64,000 bases of DNA from Carya illinoinensis. Lineage: Eukaryota; Streptophyta; Magnoliopsida; Fagales; Juglandaceae. Below the pieces are notes generated by a model that did not search any database, had not been told where the DNA came from, and worked only from the letters and a program-made list of their open reading frames with translations. Shown here piece by piece: positions 13,500 through 25,140 of this stretch (position 1 is its first letter; each line of letters opens with the position of its first letter). Position numbers and translations under genes: made by a program. Location: contig NC_056752.1 in NCBI RefSeq assembly GCF_018687715.1, forward strand, positions 39,468,501 through 39,532,500, written 5' to 3'.

Positions 13500-15239
13500 G
13501 TTTATTATACTCACCAATATGAAAACAATCACGAGTTAATACTGCCCGAACAAAATCACCAACATCAAAAAGTACCTCATGACGATGACTATTGGCCTAA
13601 ACCTTGTACTTGGCATTGCTCTCGTGAATGGCCAGCTTAGCTTGCTCATGGATGCTTTTAAGATGTTCTGCCATGTAATCTGCCTTGTGATTCAAATGAC
13701 CTGCACATGGAATAAGGGCTAAATCAAGCACACTGGACAGGTTCTAACCATAGATAATCTCAAATGGGCTCAATTGCGTGGTTTTTGTTCTTGGATTTGT
13801 TATAAGCGAATCTTGCTTGGGAAAAGCCAATCCCATTGCTTTGGTTTATTTTCGGCTAAACTCCACAAAAAATTGCCCAAACTCTAGTTCACCACCTCAG
13901 TTTGACCATTTGTCTACGGGTGTTAGGCGCTATTGAAATTCCACTTTGTCCTTGGTTTCTCCCATAAACTCCTCCAGAAATGGCTCATGGACTTGGTGTC
14001 ACAATATGTAGTGATTGACCAAAGATGTAACGCCCCAATGGAATGTCCAAGTCACATGGTCTATACTCCAAAAGGACTAGTCAATGATATAATTAAAGTC
14101 TTATTAGAACCTTATAAAGAGTAAGAACTTTTCATTTCCAAGCAATGTAGTATCACAGGGGAACACCATGTAAACGAACAATCTCCTTGAAGTAAAGATG
14201 AGCGATCAAAGCAGTATCCATTGTTTTCTTGCAAGCTATAAAATGGGCCATATTGGAAAACCTATTAACCACAACCAAAATAGAATCCATGGATTGCTGG
14301 GTCTGGGGTAAGCCCAACACAAAATCCATACTAACATTGAACCAAAGGGCTTCAGGAACAGGCAATGGGGTGTACAAACCCGCGTTTATGAGAATCCTGT
14401 TGGACCTCTGACACACATAGCATCACTCCACATAATGAGCCACGTCACTGGTCGATTTGGGCTAATAGTAATTAGAGGAGACTAGGGCCTACGTCTTATC
14501 TCACCCAAAGTGACTTGCTGTGAAGTTCACTGATAATCTACTGCCTTAGTGAATAATTTGGGTCGCATAACTGTAATCCATGAAATAAATAGCCATTATG
14601 TAAAACAAAATTATTTCGTTGACCATTAGTGACCTCCCAAAATATCCTCCCAAATGAAGGATTTGCTACATACATGTCACTGAAAGCCTCAAATCTTGCA
14701 ACTCTGATGCTCATGCCAGAGAGGAGTAACATACGATGATTGAGGGCATCTGCTACTTGATTCAAACTTCTTGATTGCTGCCTCAATGAAAATGCAAACT
14801 CCTGCAAGTATGCCACCCACTTAGCATGTTGCCTGCTCAATTTGTGCTGGCTATTGATGTACTTTAGGGCCTCGTAATCAGTGATAAGAATGAACTCCAT
14901 CTCTACTAGGTAGTGACACTAATGCTTTAGGGACTGAACTATGGCGTAGAACTCTATTTCATAAGTGGAATAATTCTTTTTCGACATTGATAGTTTCTCA
15001 CTAAAAGAGGCTATCAGCCGCCCTTCCTAACTCAAAACATACCAATGTCAACCCTAGATGCATCAAATTGACTTCAAACACTTTATCAAAATCCAAAAGT
15101 GCTAAAACTAGTGCCTTTGTCATCTTCTACTTGACCAATTGAAAATTGGCCTCTGCCTCCTCAGACCACTAGAAGTCATGTCCTTTAAGGCACTCTGTGA
15201 TAGGAGCAATCAAAGTGCTGAAATTTTTGATGAACCGAC
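13500..15239 (-). pseudogene. Ty3/gypsy pol fragment: end of RT, RNase H and integrase
   Basis: This is the downstream half of the polyprotein, separated from the rest by the hAT element. Just below 15232 the minus strand reads SRFIKNFSTLIAPITECLKG, the conserved end of the RT thumb and start of RNase H. RNase H continues at 14900-14538 (ITDYEALKYINSQHKLSRQH, then VADAL). Integrase is visible at 14416-14153 (PEALWFNVSMDFVLGLPQTQ, then the VVVNRFSNMAHFIACKK type). Stop codons and frame changes separate these blocks, so no full-length product can be made. Domain order fits the Ty3/gypsy arrangement with integrase last. I did not see a clear chromodomain. Confidence 0.85.
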
Positions 15240-15593
15240 TAGGGGTGGGCAGTGGGGCCCCGGACCCCGCTGCTCCACCCCGTTCGCCCCGCCCTGGCAT
15301 ATGTGGGGCGGGGCATCCGCACTGCAAGGGTGGGAGACAGGGGACCCCGCTTGTATGGGAAGCCCCCAGCGGAGGCGAGGGACGGAGGGGCCGAGACCCT
15401 GCTCCGGTTTTCCCCTGCCCCGCCCCGTTATATATATATAATATTATATATTTATATTTATATATAATCAATACATTTTATAGATGAAACGACATCGTTT
15501 TATCCATTACAAAATGACACCGTTTCATTAAGTTTTAACCCTAAGGGGTTAACCCCCCCTCCGCGTCGCCCCCTTCCCTTCGGCAGCTTCTCG

Positions 15594-15596
<3 letters not shown>

Positions 15597-15639
<43 letters not shown>

Positions 15640-15683
15640 CACACAGAGCACTCCCCAGTCCCCAGTCCCAAGCGGCCTACCCC

Positions 15684-15752
<69 letters not shown>
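15597..15752. repeat. Two CT microsatellites
   Basis: (TC)n tracts run at 15597-15636 and 15685-15752 (68 bases). A short unique segment beginning AGTCACACAGAGCACTCC separates them. They sit in the 5' part of the hAT element. The Arg-Glu-rich open frames over them on the minus strand are microsatellite artefacts. Confidence 0.95.
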
Positions 15753-15755
<3 letters not shown>

Positions 15756-16528
15756 GTCTTGCAGTTGCTCTCGTTCTCTCCTCTCTCTCGTACCACGCTG
15801 GACGCATGCCGCACAGTACATGGTAAGAACACTTTATTCTTTTTCTTCGTTGTTTTTTTTTTTTTTTGAGTTTTGATCGGAGATTGGAGGAAGGATGGGT
15901 TGAATCGGAGACAGAGGATGAGAATTTGTGAATTGTGTGCTGTGGTTTTGTGATCATTGTGCATGTGTATTCAGTGTTCATTGTTTTCTTACTGTGATTG
16001 TTTCGGATTTCATTTTATTTGATTGTTTTTTTGTAAATTTAATTGTATTGAAAACCCCTAAACTGATTTAGGGGTTTCAATCATGAACCCCCTAAATCAA
16101 TTTAGGCCTTAGGGTTTTGGATTGGAACCCTTATTTAATTTAGGGTTCCAATCGGAAACCCTAATTTTTTGTTTTGTTTTGTTTTTTTTTTTTTTTAATG
16201 AATTTTTATGTGTTTTTTTCCTAATCTTCAATCTTTTTGGTTTTTGTTTTTGTAAATTTGGGTAGAGAGTGAATAAGGTCTTAAATTTGGTTTTTCAATA
16301 GGGTTATCGGTTAGAAAAAGAACTTAAGGTTCTAAGAGAGGTTGTATCTAAAGTGTAGATAAATAGAGTTCGGGTCTAATTTAGTTACGTTCTGAAAACA
16401 AAAGGATACGGATTTTATGATTGTGATTGTGAATCATAAGGTTTGAGATGTGATTTCCGTGAGAATGTGTGCAAAGTAAGACTCTTTTTTACTTCTTATA
16501 TATGTGGTTTCCTCTTTTGTTTGCTTTG

Positions 16529-18644
16529 TGTTGCCCAGATGACTAATACAAGAGGGGGGGTGAATTGAGTTATATTTAAAAAAAATAACAATTATAAATC
16601 AGATATACAATATAAAATATAAACAAAATGTGAAACAGTAATAAATATAAAGAGTAAGGGTAAGAGAGAAGTAAACTCAGTATGTTAACGAGGTTCGGCC
16701 CCACTGCCTACGTCCTCGCCTCAAGCTACCCCTTGAAAATTTCCAAATTCACTATTCAACCTCCTTCAGGTGGAGATAGAAACCTATTACACATTTGAAC
16801 AACACCGCTACAAAGGATCCGTGTAGAACACCCTCTACACTTGCAATCACCTTACACGTGGTGATTCAACATTTCCCCGTGTACAATACTTTCTACACGC
16901 GCAAGGGTTATACACACCCTTTTTCTGATACAAGAGTTGATAGTGCGTAGGTTATCAGAAAACACTTTTCAATGAGTGAAATAAGAACAATACAGCGCAA
17001 ATTATATTTCTCTCAAAATGAACAAGGATTAAGGTTCAATACTTAGAAAAGAGAGAATGAAATCTTTGAATGAATTTTGTATGCTCTTGGTGTTGTAAAT
17101 GTGAAGCTCTCAAATGATCTATTTATATGCATATGAGACTTTATATTCAAATTTAAAAAGATTCACATGTCAAAGACAATATTATTCACTTTTTCAAAAA
17201 ATTCAAATAAAAGGTTCTTATTTTTTAATTGTCAAAGACAACATTATTCATTTTTCAAAAATTTCAAACCTAATTTTTTACTTTTGACATATGACAAAAG
17301 GAGCATACTTTACTTTTCAAAAAATTCAAACCTAATTTTTTTACTTTTTGCATATGACAAAAGGAGCACACTTTACTTTTTAAATTTTTCAAATAAAATC
17401 ATCTACCTTTTGCATAAGTAAAAAAAAACATTAATCACTTTTAAAAAAATTCAAATAAAACATGCACATGTGAAAGATGACAATCAATCATCTTTAATAT
17501 TTTCAAAGTTCAAATGTTTAATCATGTAATGCACATGTGAAAGATGACAATCAATCATCTTTCAAAATTTTCAAATTTAATTTTTAAAATATTCATGCAC
17601 ATGTGAAAAATGTATTTTAATACTTTATGATAAAATATTGATTTTGAGTCTTAATCCTAATTTTGAATTTTTAAGAGATTTACAACATTACTCTATGACT
17701 TTAATGTGAACTTGTTCCCTTCTTGCTTATGCTTATTTCCTTAATGTGCTTGACTCTATTGTATAGACAACTTGATCTTGAGATTCCTTTAAGAACAAGG
17801 ATTAAGGATCAATGTTTAGAGAAGAGAGAATGAAAGTTTTGAATGAATGTTGTATATTCTGGATGTTGTGAATGTGAAGCTCTCAAATGATCTATTTATA
17901 AGCATATGAGACTTCATATTCAAATTTAAAAAGATTCACATGTCAAAGACAACATCATTCACTTTTTCAAAAAAATCAAACCTAATTTTTTACTTTTGGC
18001 ATATGACAAAAGGAGCACACTTTTCTTTTCAAAAAATTCAAACCTAATCTTTTACTTTTTGCATTTGACAAAAGGAGCACACTTTCCTTTTCAAAAAATT
18101 CAAACCTAATTTTTTACTTTTTGTATATGACAAAAGGAGCACACTTTACTTTTCAAAATTTTCAAATAAAATCATTTACCTTTTGTATAAGTCTAAAAAA
18201 GTATCAATCACTTTTGAAAATATTTAAATAAAACATACACATGTGAAAGATGACAATCAATCATCTTTAATATTTTCAAAGTTCAACCCTTTAATCAAGA
18301 CATGCACATGTAAAAGATGACAATCAATCATCTTTCAAAATTTTCAAATTTAATTTTAAAAAATATTCATGCACATGTGGAAAATGTATTTTAATGCTTT
18401 ATGATAAATTATTAATTTTGAGCATTAATCATAATTTCGAATTTTGAAGAGATTTATAACATTACTCTATAACTTTAATGTGAACTTGTTCCCTTCTTGC
18501 TCATGCTTGTTTCCTTGATTTGCTTGACTATATTGTGTAAACAACTTGAGTTTGAGACTTCTTTATTCTTTGAATTCATTTGTTATCATCAAAATTCATG
18601 TATAGATATATAATTACACAAAACTTGAAATTTTGGGTTCAACA
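16529..18644 (+). mobile_element. Solo-LTR-like insertion (TGTTG...CAACA, TSD CTTTG)
   Basis: This 2116-base segment begins TGTTG and ends CAACA. It is flanked on both sides by CTTTG (16524-16528 and 18645-18649), the 5-base duplication typical of LTR retrotransposon integration. The terminal sequences TGTTGCCC and GGGTTCAACA form a short inverted repeat. No coding domain lies inside, so it looks like a solo LTR or a small non-autonomous LTR element. Much of it (17020 to about 18560) is a tandem duplication. Strand is arbitrary. It lies within the hAT element and is therefore younger than it. Confidence 0.68.
17020..18562. repeat. Long tandem duplication, period about 773 bases
   Basis: Copy 1 starts at 17020 and copy 2 at 17793, both with GAACAAGGATTAAGG. 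They stay collinear for over 700 bases, to the motif CTTGAxxTTGAGAxTxCTTT. Within each copy a shorter unit of roughly 60-65 bases containing ATGACAAAAGGAGCACACTT is repeated two to four times. Substitutions and small indels separate the copies. Confidence 0.85.
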
Positions 18645-19299
18645 CTTTGGAATTCCATAACACTATATATTTGTTCTCTTGATATCTTCTCTTAAATATG
18701 CCACGAGAAGTTACTAAATGCTAATTGAAGCGGCAAATCCCCCCCCCCCCCCATTTGAGCTTTCAATATGGTTCACAGCATGCATGTGACTCAGTCAACC
18801 ATAACAGTATGCTGCATAGCTTTTATTTCTTAGTACCCAATAAAATAAACTGGGCCACAACATGATTAGCATGGAGAAGTGGAAAACCTCAAAGTTTAGA
18901 AATATGAATATTTTATCTACCCTCTCCTCAATTTGATGGGGAATGATGATAAAGAATCATTTTAAATTGATTTAGGGGTTTCAAATAATTTAGGGTTTGG
19001 GCACTAAATTGTATGATCAGTTTTTAAGAGTACTTTTTAAAAGTATTTTTAAGAGAAAAATACATGAAGGAAATTTTTTACATATACATGATGATGCATG
19101 TTAATTGGCAGCTTGTAACATATATATTAAAATGCATGCATGTTAATTGAGGGGTTTCAATCAATGAAACCCCCTAAAGGGCTTTTGGGGTTTCATTGAA
19201 AAAAAATTAAAAAGATGTGTGGGTCTGCTATTTGTATGCAGGTTTTTATGATTGTATTGGATTGCACTTTGATTTTTTTTTTTTGTTGGAGAATTAGGA

Positions 19300-21532
19300 A
19301 TGTTTTCGGATTTCAGTGATAGTTCGCCTGCCCCAGCCAATACCTCTATCTCAAAACCTAACCCTACTCCTACCCTTACAGGGAGTACACCTTGCCCTGC
19401 CCCGAAACCCACACAGGGCAAGAAACCTGTACCCATAGTTTGGTAATACTTTACCAAACTAGAGGGTGGTGACCCCAACAACCCACAAGCTAAATGTAAT
19501 CACTGTGAGAAAATTTATGGATGTCACTGTAGGAAACATGGTACATCCCAGCTAAAGGTCCATTTAGAGGAACAATGCAAGAAGAATCTAATTTTAAGAT
19601 CCTTAATAGAGAAGGGTCAATCTAGACTAGATATTAAAATGACGGATGTGAGTAGTGGGGCCGGGGGTCCAACATTGAAGGAGTATACGAAGTATAATCC
19701 CGATGAGTGTAGAAGGAAGTTAGCTCGTATGATTGTCATAGACGAGCTGCCTTTTCAGTTTGTTGAGGGTAAATGGTTTCAAGAATTTGTCCAAGAGTTG
19801 GAACCGAGATTTGTACTTCCTTCTCATCACACTGTGGCAAAGGTTATTAAAAAAATGTACTTCTATGATAAAGATGATTTAAGGGGCCAATTAGCGGGTT
19901 TGGTAGTTTGTCTCACTACCGATACTTGGACTTCTATCCAAAATATGAATTACATGTCGTTGACTGTGTATTTTATTGATTCTGATTGGGTTCTTCACAA
20001 AAAAATTATTAAATTTTGTCAAATAACTGATCATAAGGGTGAGACGATTGGGAAGACCTTGGAGGCTGTAATAAAGGATTGGGGGTTGGAAAAGATTTTG
20101 ACTGTTTCAGTTGATAATGTGTTGTCTAATGATGTTACCTTGGGATATCTAAAGAATTATCTTAAAGATGCAAATAAGACATTCTTGGGTGGTGAATATT
20201 TACATGTTAGATGTGCTGCACATATTTTGAATTTAATTGTGACTGAGGGGTTAAAAGATGTTGATGACTCTGTTGCACGAGTTAGAATGGCTGTGAAATT
20301 TGTGAGGTCTTCTCCTTCTAGATTGGAGAAATTCAAAGTTGCTACAAAAGGTTGCGGGCATAACATTGAAGAAGGGTCTTTGTACTGATATTCCTACCAA
20401 ATAGAACTCAACCTTCTTGATGTTGGAGGCGGCCCAAGAATACAAGGTAACCTTTCAATTATTGGGTGATGAAGACATCCAATATGTCAAATACTTTGAT
20501 GAGCACAGGGGATTATGAAAGCCTAATGATGATGATTGGGTGGTAGTTTCTACTTTTGTTGATCTTCTCGGATTATTTTACGATGTCACATTGAATATAT
20601 CTGGTTCTTTGTACCCTACATCCCATGAGTTTCATCAACAAATATGTAGGGTGAAAGAAGAATTAGAAGATATACGTAGAGGTTCCAATAAAAGGATAAA
20701 GGGGATGACAGTGACCATGATGCTAAAATATGACAAGTATTTGGGAGATTTGACTAGAATGCATATATTGTTATATGTGGCTATTATTCTTGATCCCCGT
20801 CTGAAAGTTTCAGGCTTGTTATATGGGTTGAGACTTGCTTACGATCAGGTATGGACTGAACTTATTGGTGAATTGGCCCGAGATACCCTGACTAAATTGT
20901 ATGATGAGTTTAATGCAATTAAGGGTGGTACTGCATCCAAGACACATGCACTTACCCTAACGCCTTCTACAGACACTGTGACCGGGCCTCCTACAAAGAA
21001 GCACAGAAGGCCTTGGACTAAGACTCTTGCACAGAATCCCACACTAGTCCATCAATCTATGCAGGTGGTTTCTGAGTTAGACAACTATTTGTCAGCGGAT
21101 ATGGTCCAAGATGATGATGATAATTTCGATATATTAGGATGGTAGAAGAATGTCTCAAAGAAATATCCCATCATTTTTGAGATTGCCCGTTGTATTTTGG
21201 TTATCTCTATTAGCACTGTTACCTTAGAGTCAGCCTTTAGTACCGGAGGTCGTATATTGGATCTTTTCCGTAGTCCATTGTCTCCTACAGCTGTAGAGGC
21301 ATTGATATGCACACAGAGTTGGACGATAGGAAATGATATTCATGTTCCGGATATTTTAGATTTTAAGGAGACCAATGAGGGTGGTGATCAGTCTGGATTT
21401 GGACCACCTGGTAATTGTTTTTTATTTTATTATTTTAATTTATTTATATTCATTTCGATTTCATCGTTATTAATTTTAATATTAATTCTTGTAGTAACAC
21501 ATGAGCCAACGTCTAACACCTCTGCAACATAA
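19300..21532 (+). pseudogene. hAT transposase with BED zinc finger, multiply broken
   Basis: In functional relatives this protein binds the transposon ends and catalyses cut-and-paste transposition. The likely start is the ATG at 19300 (MFSDFSDSSP). A BED zinc finger follows (CNHCEKIYGC with GTSQLKVHLEEQC, about 19490-19580). The core carries hAT motifs DTWTSIQNMNYMSLTVYFID (from about 19920) and a CAAHILNLIV segment (about 20213-20243). The C-terminal dimerisation domain includes ESAFSTGGRILDLFRSPLSP (about 21230-21290). Damage: TAA at 19444 where a Trp is followed by Tyr-Phe in the BED start, a frameshift near 20350-20378, TAG at 20402 where Trp is expected, TGA at 20516, and TAG at 21143 after a Trp. 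A small intron may begin near 21411. The first long open block is 19447-20388 and the second is 20519-21142. Confidence 0.9.
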
Positions 21533-22160
21533 AAATGTGCTCAAGTCTGGGCCGCCCTAAGTGTCACAGTCAAAGACAAGCCACAACTAACAGCTCTCTG
21601 AGTCCCTTTTTAGAATATTCAATTTTTAATTATTTGTTCATATTTTGTATTCAATGATTTGTAAGGTTGATACAATGTCCCTTAGATACTTTTATGTTTG
21701 TAATTATTTAGCCTTTCAATTTTGTAATAGCTTAGTTATTAGTTTATTAGGTATTAGATTCTTAGACTAGTAACTTTTATTAGCCATAAAATCAATTACC
21801 ATCCAAGACACTTTTTTTTTTTGGTTTTTAATTTTTTTTTACTTATAATTTTATGGGTTGAAAATGGCCTACAAGCTTTTTTTGGACCAAAAATAAAAGC
21901 TTGTGGGCCATTTTTGGCCCATTGCTGAGGTTTCTGGGCCATTTTTAGCCCATAAATTACTTATGGGCCAAGGCCCAGTAGGGGTGCCCCGGGGGGGGGG
22001 GGGGGGGACAGATTGTCCCCCAATCCGCACCCCGTCATGCGGGACGAGGTACCCCGTCCCCACACACCAGGGGCGGGGGATGGGGAAAAATTTCCCCATC
22101 CACCCCATGTGGGGGCCGGGGGGGTCTACCCCTCACCGTATGGTGCGGGTAGCACCCATA

Positions 22161-24668
22161 GAACCAATGGTAGAAGGACGCCAATCCATGAAAACTTCTG
22201 ACATCGTGTAAGGTCTTAAGTTTTGGCCACTCCAAGACCGTATCTACCTTTGACTTATCTACATGAACACAATCAGTAGACACAACAAAACCAAGGAAAG
22301 TTACGGAAGTAGTAAAGAAAGAACACTTCTTCTGATAGATGAACAAATGCTGCATTTTCAACATATCAAAAATAGCTCGAAGGTGATCAAAGCGTGACGC
22401 CCATATCGGACTACAAATGAGGATATCATTAAAGTAATCGACAATGAATTTTCTCATAAAAGGCTGCAAAGCCTAATGCATAAACCTCATGAATGTACTT
22501 GGCGCATTGAATAGCCAAAAAGGCATGACTAATCCATTCATACAACCCATGCTACGTCTTAAACGTCATCTTCCATTCATCTCCAGGCCTTGTTATGATT
22601 TGGTTGTATCATCTTTTAAGGTCAATTTTTTAGAAGACCTTAGAACTAGACAGTTGATCTAACATATCATCCAGGCGTGGAAGGGGAAACCTATACTTCA
22701 CTATGATCCTGTTGATTGCTTTGCTGTCAACACACATACGCTAGGAACCATCTTTCTTTGGTATTAGTAGGGTAGGGACTGCATATGGGCTTATGCTCTC
22801 ACAGATGTAGCCCCTCTCTAATAACTCTACTTCCTGATGCTGTAATTCTTCAGATTCCTTGGGACTGAAGAAATACACAGGTCTATTTGGTAAACTTGAC
22901 CCGTGACAAGGTCAATCTGGTGTTGAATATCCCTTATAGGTGGTAGCTCAGGGGGAAGATCTTCTAGCATCAGGTCAGAAAACTTTGTTAGCAATTGTTG
23001 CACCTCTGCTATTAAATTTGGACTTGCATCTGCTGCACTATCCCACAAGGCAGTAGGTGTAAATCACAACTTCACACTCAATCTTCTCTAAAAACCTGGA
23101 TATAGAAAGCAAGTTAGTACTATTGGCTATCGAGGTAGGAGTGGTTCCTTCCTGGCGAGGTGCCAACACAATCTTCATTCCTTTGCTATTAAGGGAATAT
23201 GTATTCTTCCGCCCATCATGAACAACACTGCCAAGGCTTGCCTAACAATACATGACAATCATCCGTAGATATGACATCACACTAAGCATTATCAAAATAT
23301 TTTCTGTTGATCGAAAAAGACACTAGGCATCACCTATCTATTGTTACTTCATTGCTTTTATTAAGCAATGACAATTTGTATGGCTTGAGATGACGATTTG
23401 TCTTCAGTTGTAAATTCTGGACAGCCTCTTCAGACACCACGTTTTCACAATTGCCATTGTCAATGATCATCTTGCAGACTTTATTGGCAATTGTGCAGGT
23501 TATGTGGAAAATATTGGTTCTCAACCAATTGTCTCTAGAATCACCCTTGGGAGTCATTAGACTCTTGCAAACGACTAGGGTCTTATGGTCATCACCATAC
23601 AACACGTCTCCATCCTCATCATCATCGTACATAGGCTCTCAAATCTCCTCAGTTTCTTCTATCACGTCTTCCTCAATCAAGAGATTTTTGCTTTTCTGAT
23701 TAGCAGGCTTCCTGCACTAAGTTGCTTGATGCCCTTGTTTACCACATCTGAAACATCTAATATTAGAGTTAGAATTCTGACTTTATGATGGCTGCTGGGT
23801 GGGACAAGGTTCTTAAGGGTGAATTGCTCGACTGCTTCGATCGCTTTTGATCATTGGCCTCATGTTCTACTACTTCTCTATGACGAGTGCATGTTGGTAT
23901 GCTTCAGAAACTGTCCACGGCGAGTGAAGGCTAAGGACATCTTGCAAAGACTGTTGTAATCCTCCCAAATACCATGCCACCATCTGCTCTTGCATCTCAG
24001 AAAGATAATTTCAGGTTATCAATTGATAGAACTCTTCCGTGTATTCATCAACTGATTTTGTGTCCGACCTTAATGAGTGAAGTTGCTGAAACAGAGTTTG
24101 AGTATAGCCGAGAGGAAGGCAGTAACCCTTCATCTTCTCCCAATCAGTAATCTTTGACCTTGCCCTACTTGTCTCGTGATCGCCTCAATTGCTCCCACCA
24201 CACAGATGCTCTACCTTTGAGTTTGATGGTGACCAGTTTTACTTTGACATGATCTAGGACTTCCTTATAATATAAAATCCGCTCAACTTCATTCAACCAA
24301 TCAATGAATCCTTTAGCCCTTAACATATCAGAAAACTTGAGTAGATCCACTCAAAAATTGAGGTCCTCATGACGCTTCTCCCAGCCACGGTGCTTCCAAA
24401 ATAGAGCGCGATTGTGATACAGGTTTTCAAAACTGAAATTAGAACATGATCTTCCATCTCATGATTGCTAATATCCTATGCCATTAGACGCCGGGTTAAC
24501 TTTGCAACTTGCCTATGCAAATCCTTAATCATCACATGTTGAATGCTACAATTACGGTGCGGGACTTCCTCAGTCATAACTTGCCCATAATGACCATGAC
24601 CACAATCACCAACCATGGAAACTGATGAGATATCACCACAAGAAAGATGCTGAAACTCTAATACCAAC
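22161..24668 (-). pseudogene. Ty3/gypsy gag, protease and first half of RT, broken
   Basis: Upstream half of the gypsy polyprotein on the minus strand. Gag contains FIDWLNEVERILYYKEV and ASVWWEQLRRSRDK (24350-24165). The zinc knuckle near 23750 reads CFRCGKQGHQAT followed by a stop before the last Cys. The protease block (23632-23330) has KMIIDNGNCENVVSEEAV, where the usual active-site Asp-Ser-Gly or Asp-Thr-Gly is Asp-Asn-Gly. RT starts near 23048. The fingers and palm end at 22469-22169 (VDYFNDILICS, where the usual motif is YxDD; then FLGFVVS and VRSFHGLASFYHWF). Changing frames and stops show that it is dead. The RT catalytic second Asp is replaced by Asn in the visible copy. Confidence 0.85.
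24656..24666 (-). other. Primer binding site of the gypsy element (initiator Met tRNA type)
   Basis: The minus strand reads TGGTATTAGAG two bases downstream of the 5' LTR. It differs from the canonical initiator Met complement TGGTATCAGAG by one transition. Confidence 0.8.
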
Positions 24669-25140
24669 TGACACCAGACAGAATAGAGATTATTTTGTAT
24701 GTTAGTTTTAACAGATAATTCACGGGAAGAAGTGCAAGAGAATCACAAAACAATACAGAGAAAATGACTCTGGTGTTCGATTCAAAATTATCAAATCCAA
24801 GAATGACGAAATCAACCCACTAGCTGAGATGTAATAACTAAAAATCGACAATATTAGAATTTTATCAAAAATAGAAAAATCCCAATAATCACACCAAAAG
24901 GAAATACGTAATTAAAAAAATAATCTGCTAAAAATTTAGTCCAAATCGAATTTAGAATCACTGCTTAAATGATAAATGAAATATTACCATAAAATAAAAT
25001 AAAAAAAACAAAAAATAGGGATACATAATTGAAAACAATGGATTTTTGCCTAAAAAAGATGCATACTCATACCCGTGCGTGATTCTGATATCTGTAATTA
25101 AAGTTATGGTCAAAATACGGTGTCCAAATTGCCCCAATCA
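24669..25140 (-). repeat. 5' LTR of the Ty3/gypsy element
   Basis: Direct repeat of 12601-13194. In element orientation it begins TGATTGGGGC and ends GGTGTCA. It lacks the extra internal copy seen in the other LTR. The two LTRs differ at many sites, so the insertion is old. Confidence 0.85.

Larger units (their letters stand above)
15240..22160 (+). mobile_element. hAT-superfamily DNA transposon, inactive, inserted in the gypsy reverse transcriptase
   Basis: The left end begins TAGGGGTG (15240) and the right end finishes CACCCATA (22160), an imperfect terminal inverted repeat of the hAT type. The 8-base flanks are GAACCGAC (15232-15239) and GAACCAAT (22161-22168). These match at six of eight positions, with both differences being transitions, as expected for an old 8-base target duplication. 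Inside lie GC-rich subterminal regions at both ends (15240-15430, 21985-22140), CT microsatellites, a later LTR-type insertion (16529-18644) and a broken transposase (19300-21532). Skipping the element rejoins gypsy RT motifs on either side (FYHWF and RFIKNF), which independently confirms the insertion point. Confidence 0.85.
12601..25140 (-). mobile_element. Ty3/gypsy LTR retrotransposon, decayed, split by a hAT insertion
   Basis: LTRs are 24669-25140 (5' LTR in element orientation) and 12601-13194 (3' LTR). Both match over their length, starting TGACxxxAGACA and ending with TCA on the plus strand. The 3' LTR is longer because an inner segment of about 65 bases near 12795-12925 is duplicated. 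A primer binding site complementary to initiator Met tRNA (TGGTATTAGAG on the minus strand) lies at 24656-24666. In element order the debris reads gag (about 24650-23800), a zinc knuckle (23715-23760), protease (about 23500), reverse transcriptase (about 23050-22161, resuming below 15239), RNase H (about 14900-14540) and integrase (about 14420-13500). No target-site duplication was found: the flanks are TATAT and GAAGA. This suggests age or a rearranged end. Confidence 0.87.

Noticed and set aside
15541..15981. Long Arg-Glu-rich open frames on the minus strand
   Set aside because: They are translations of the CT microsatellites inside the hAT element.
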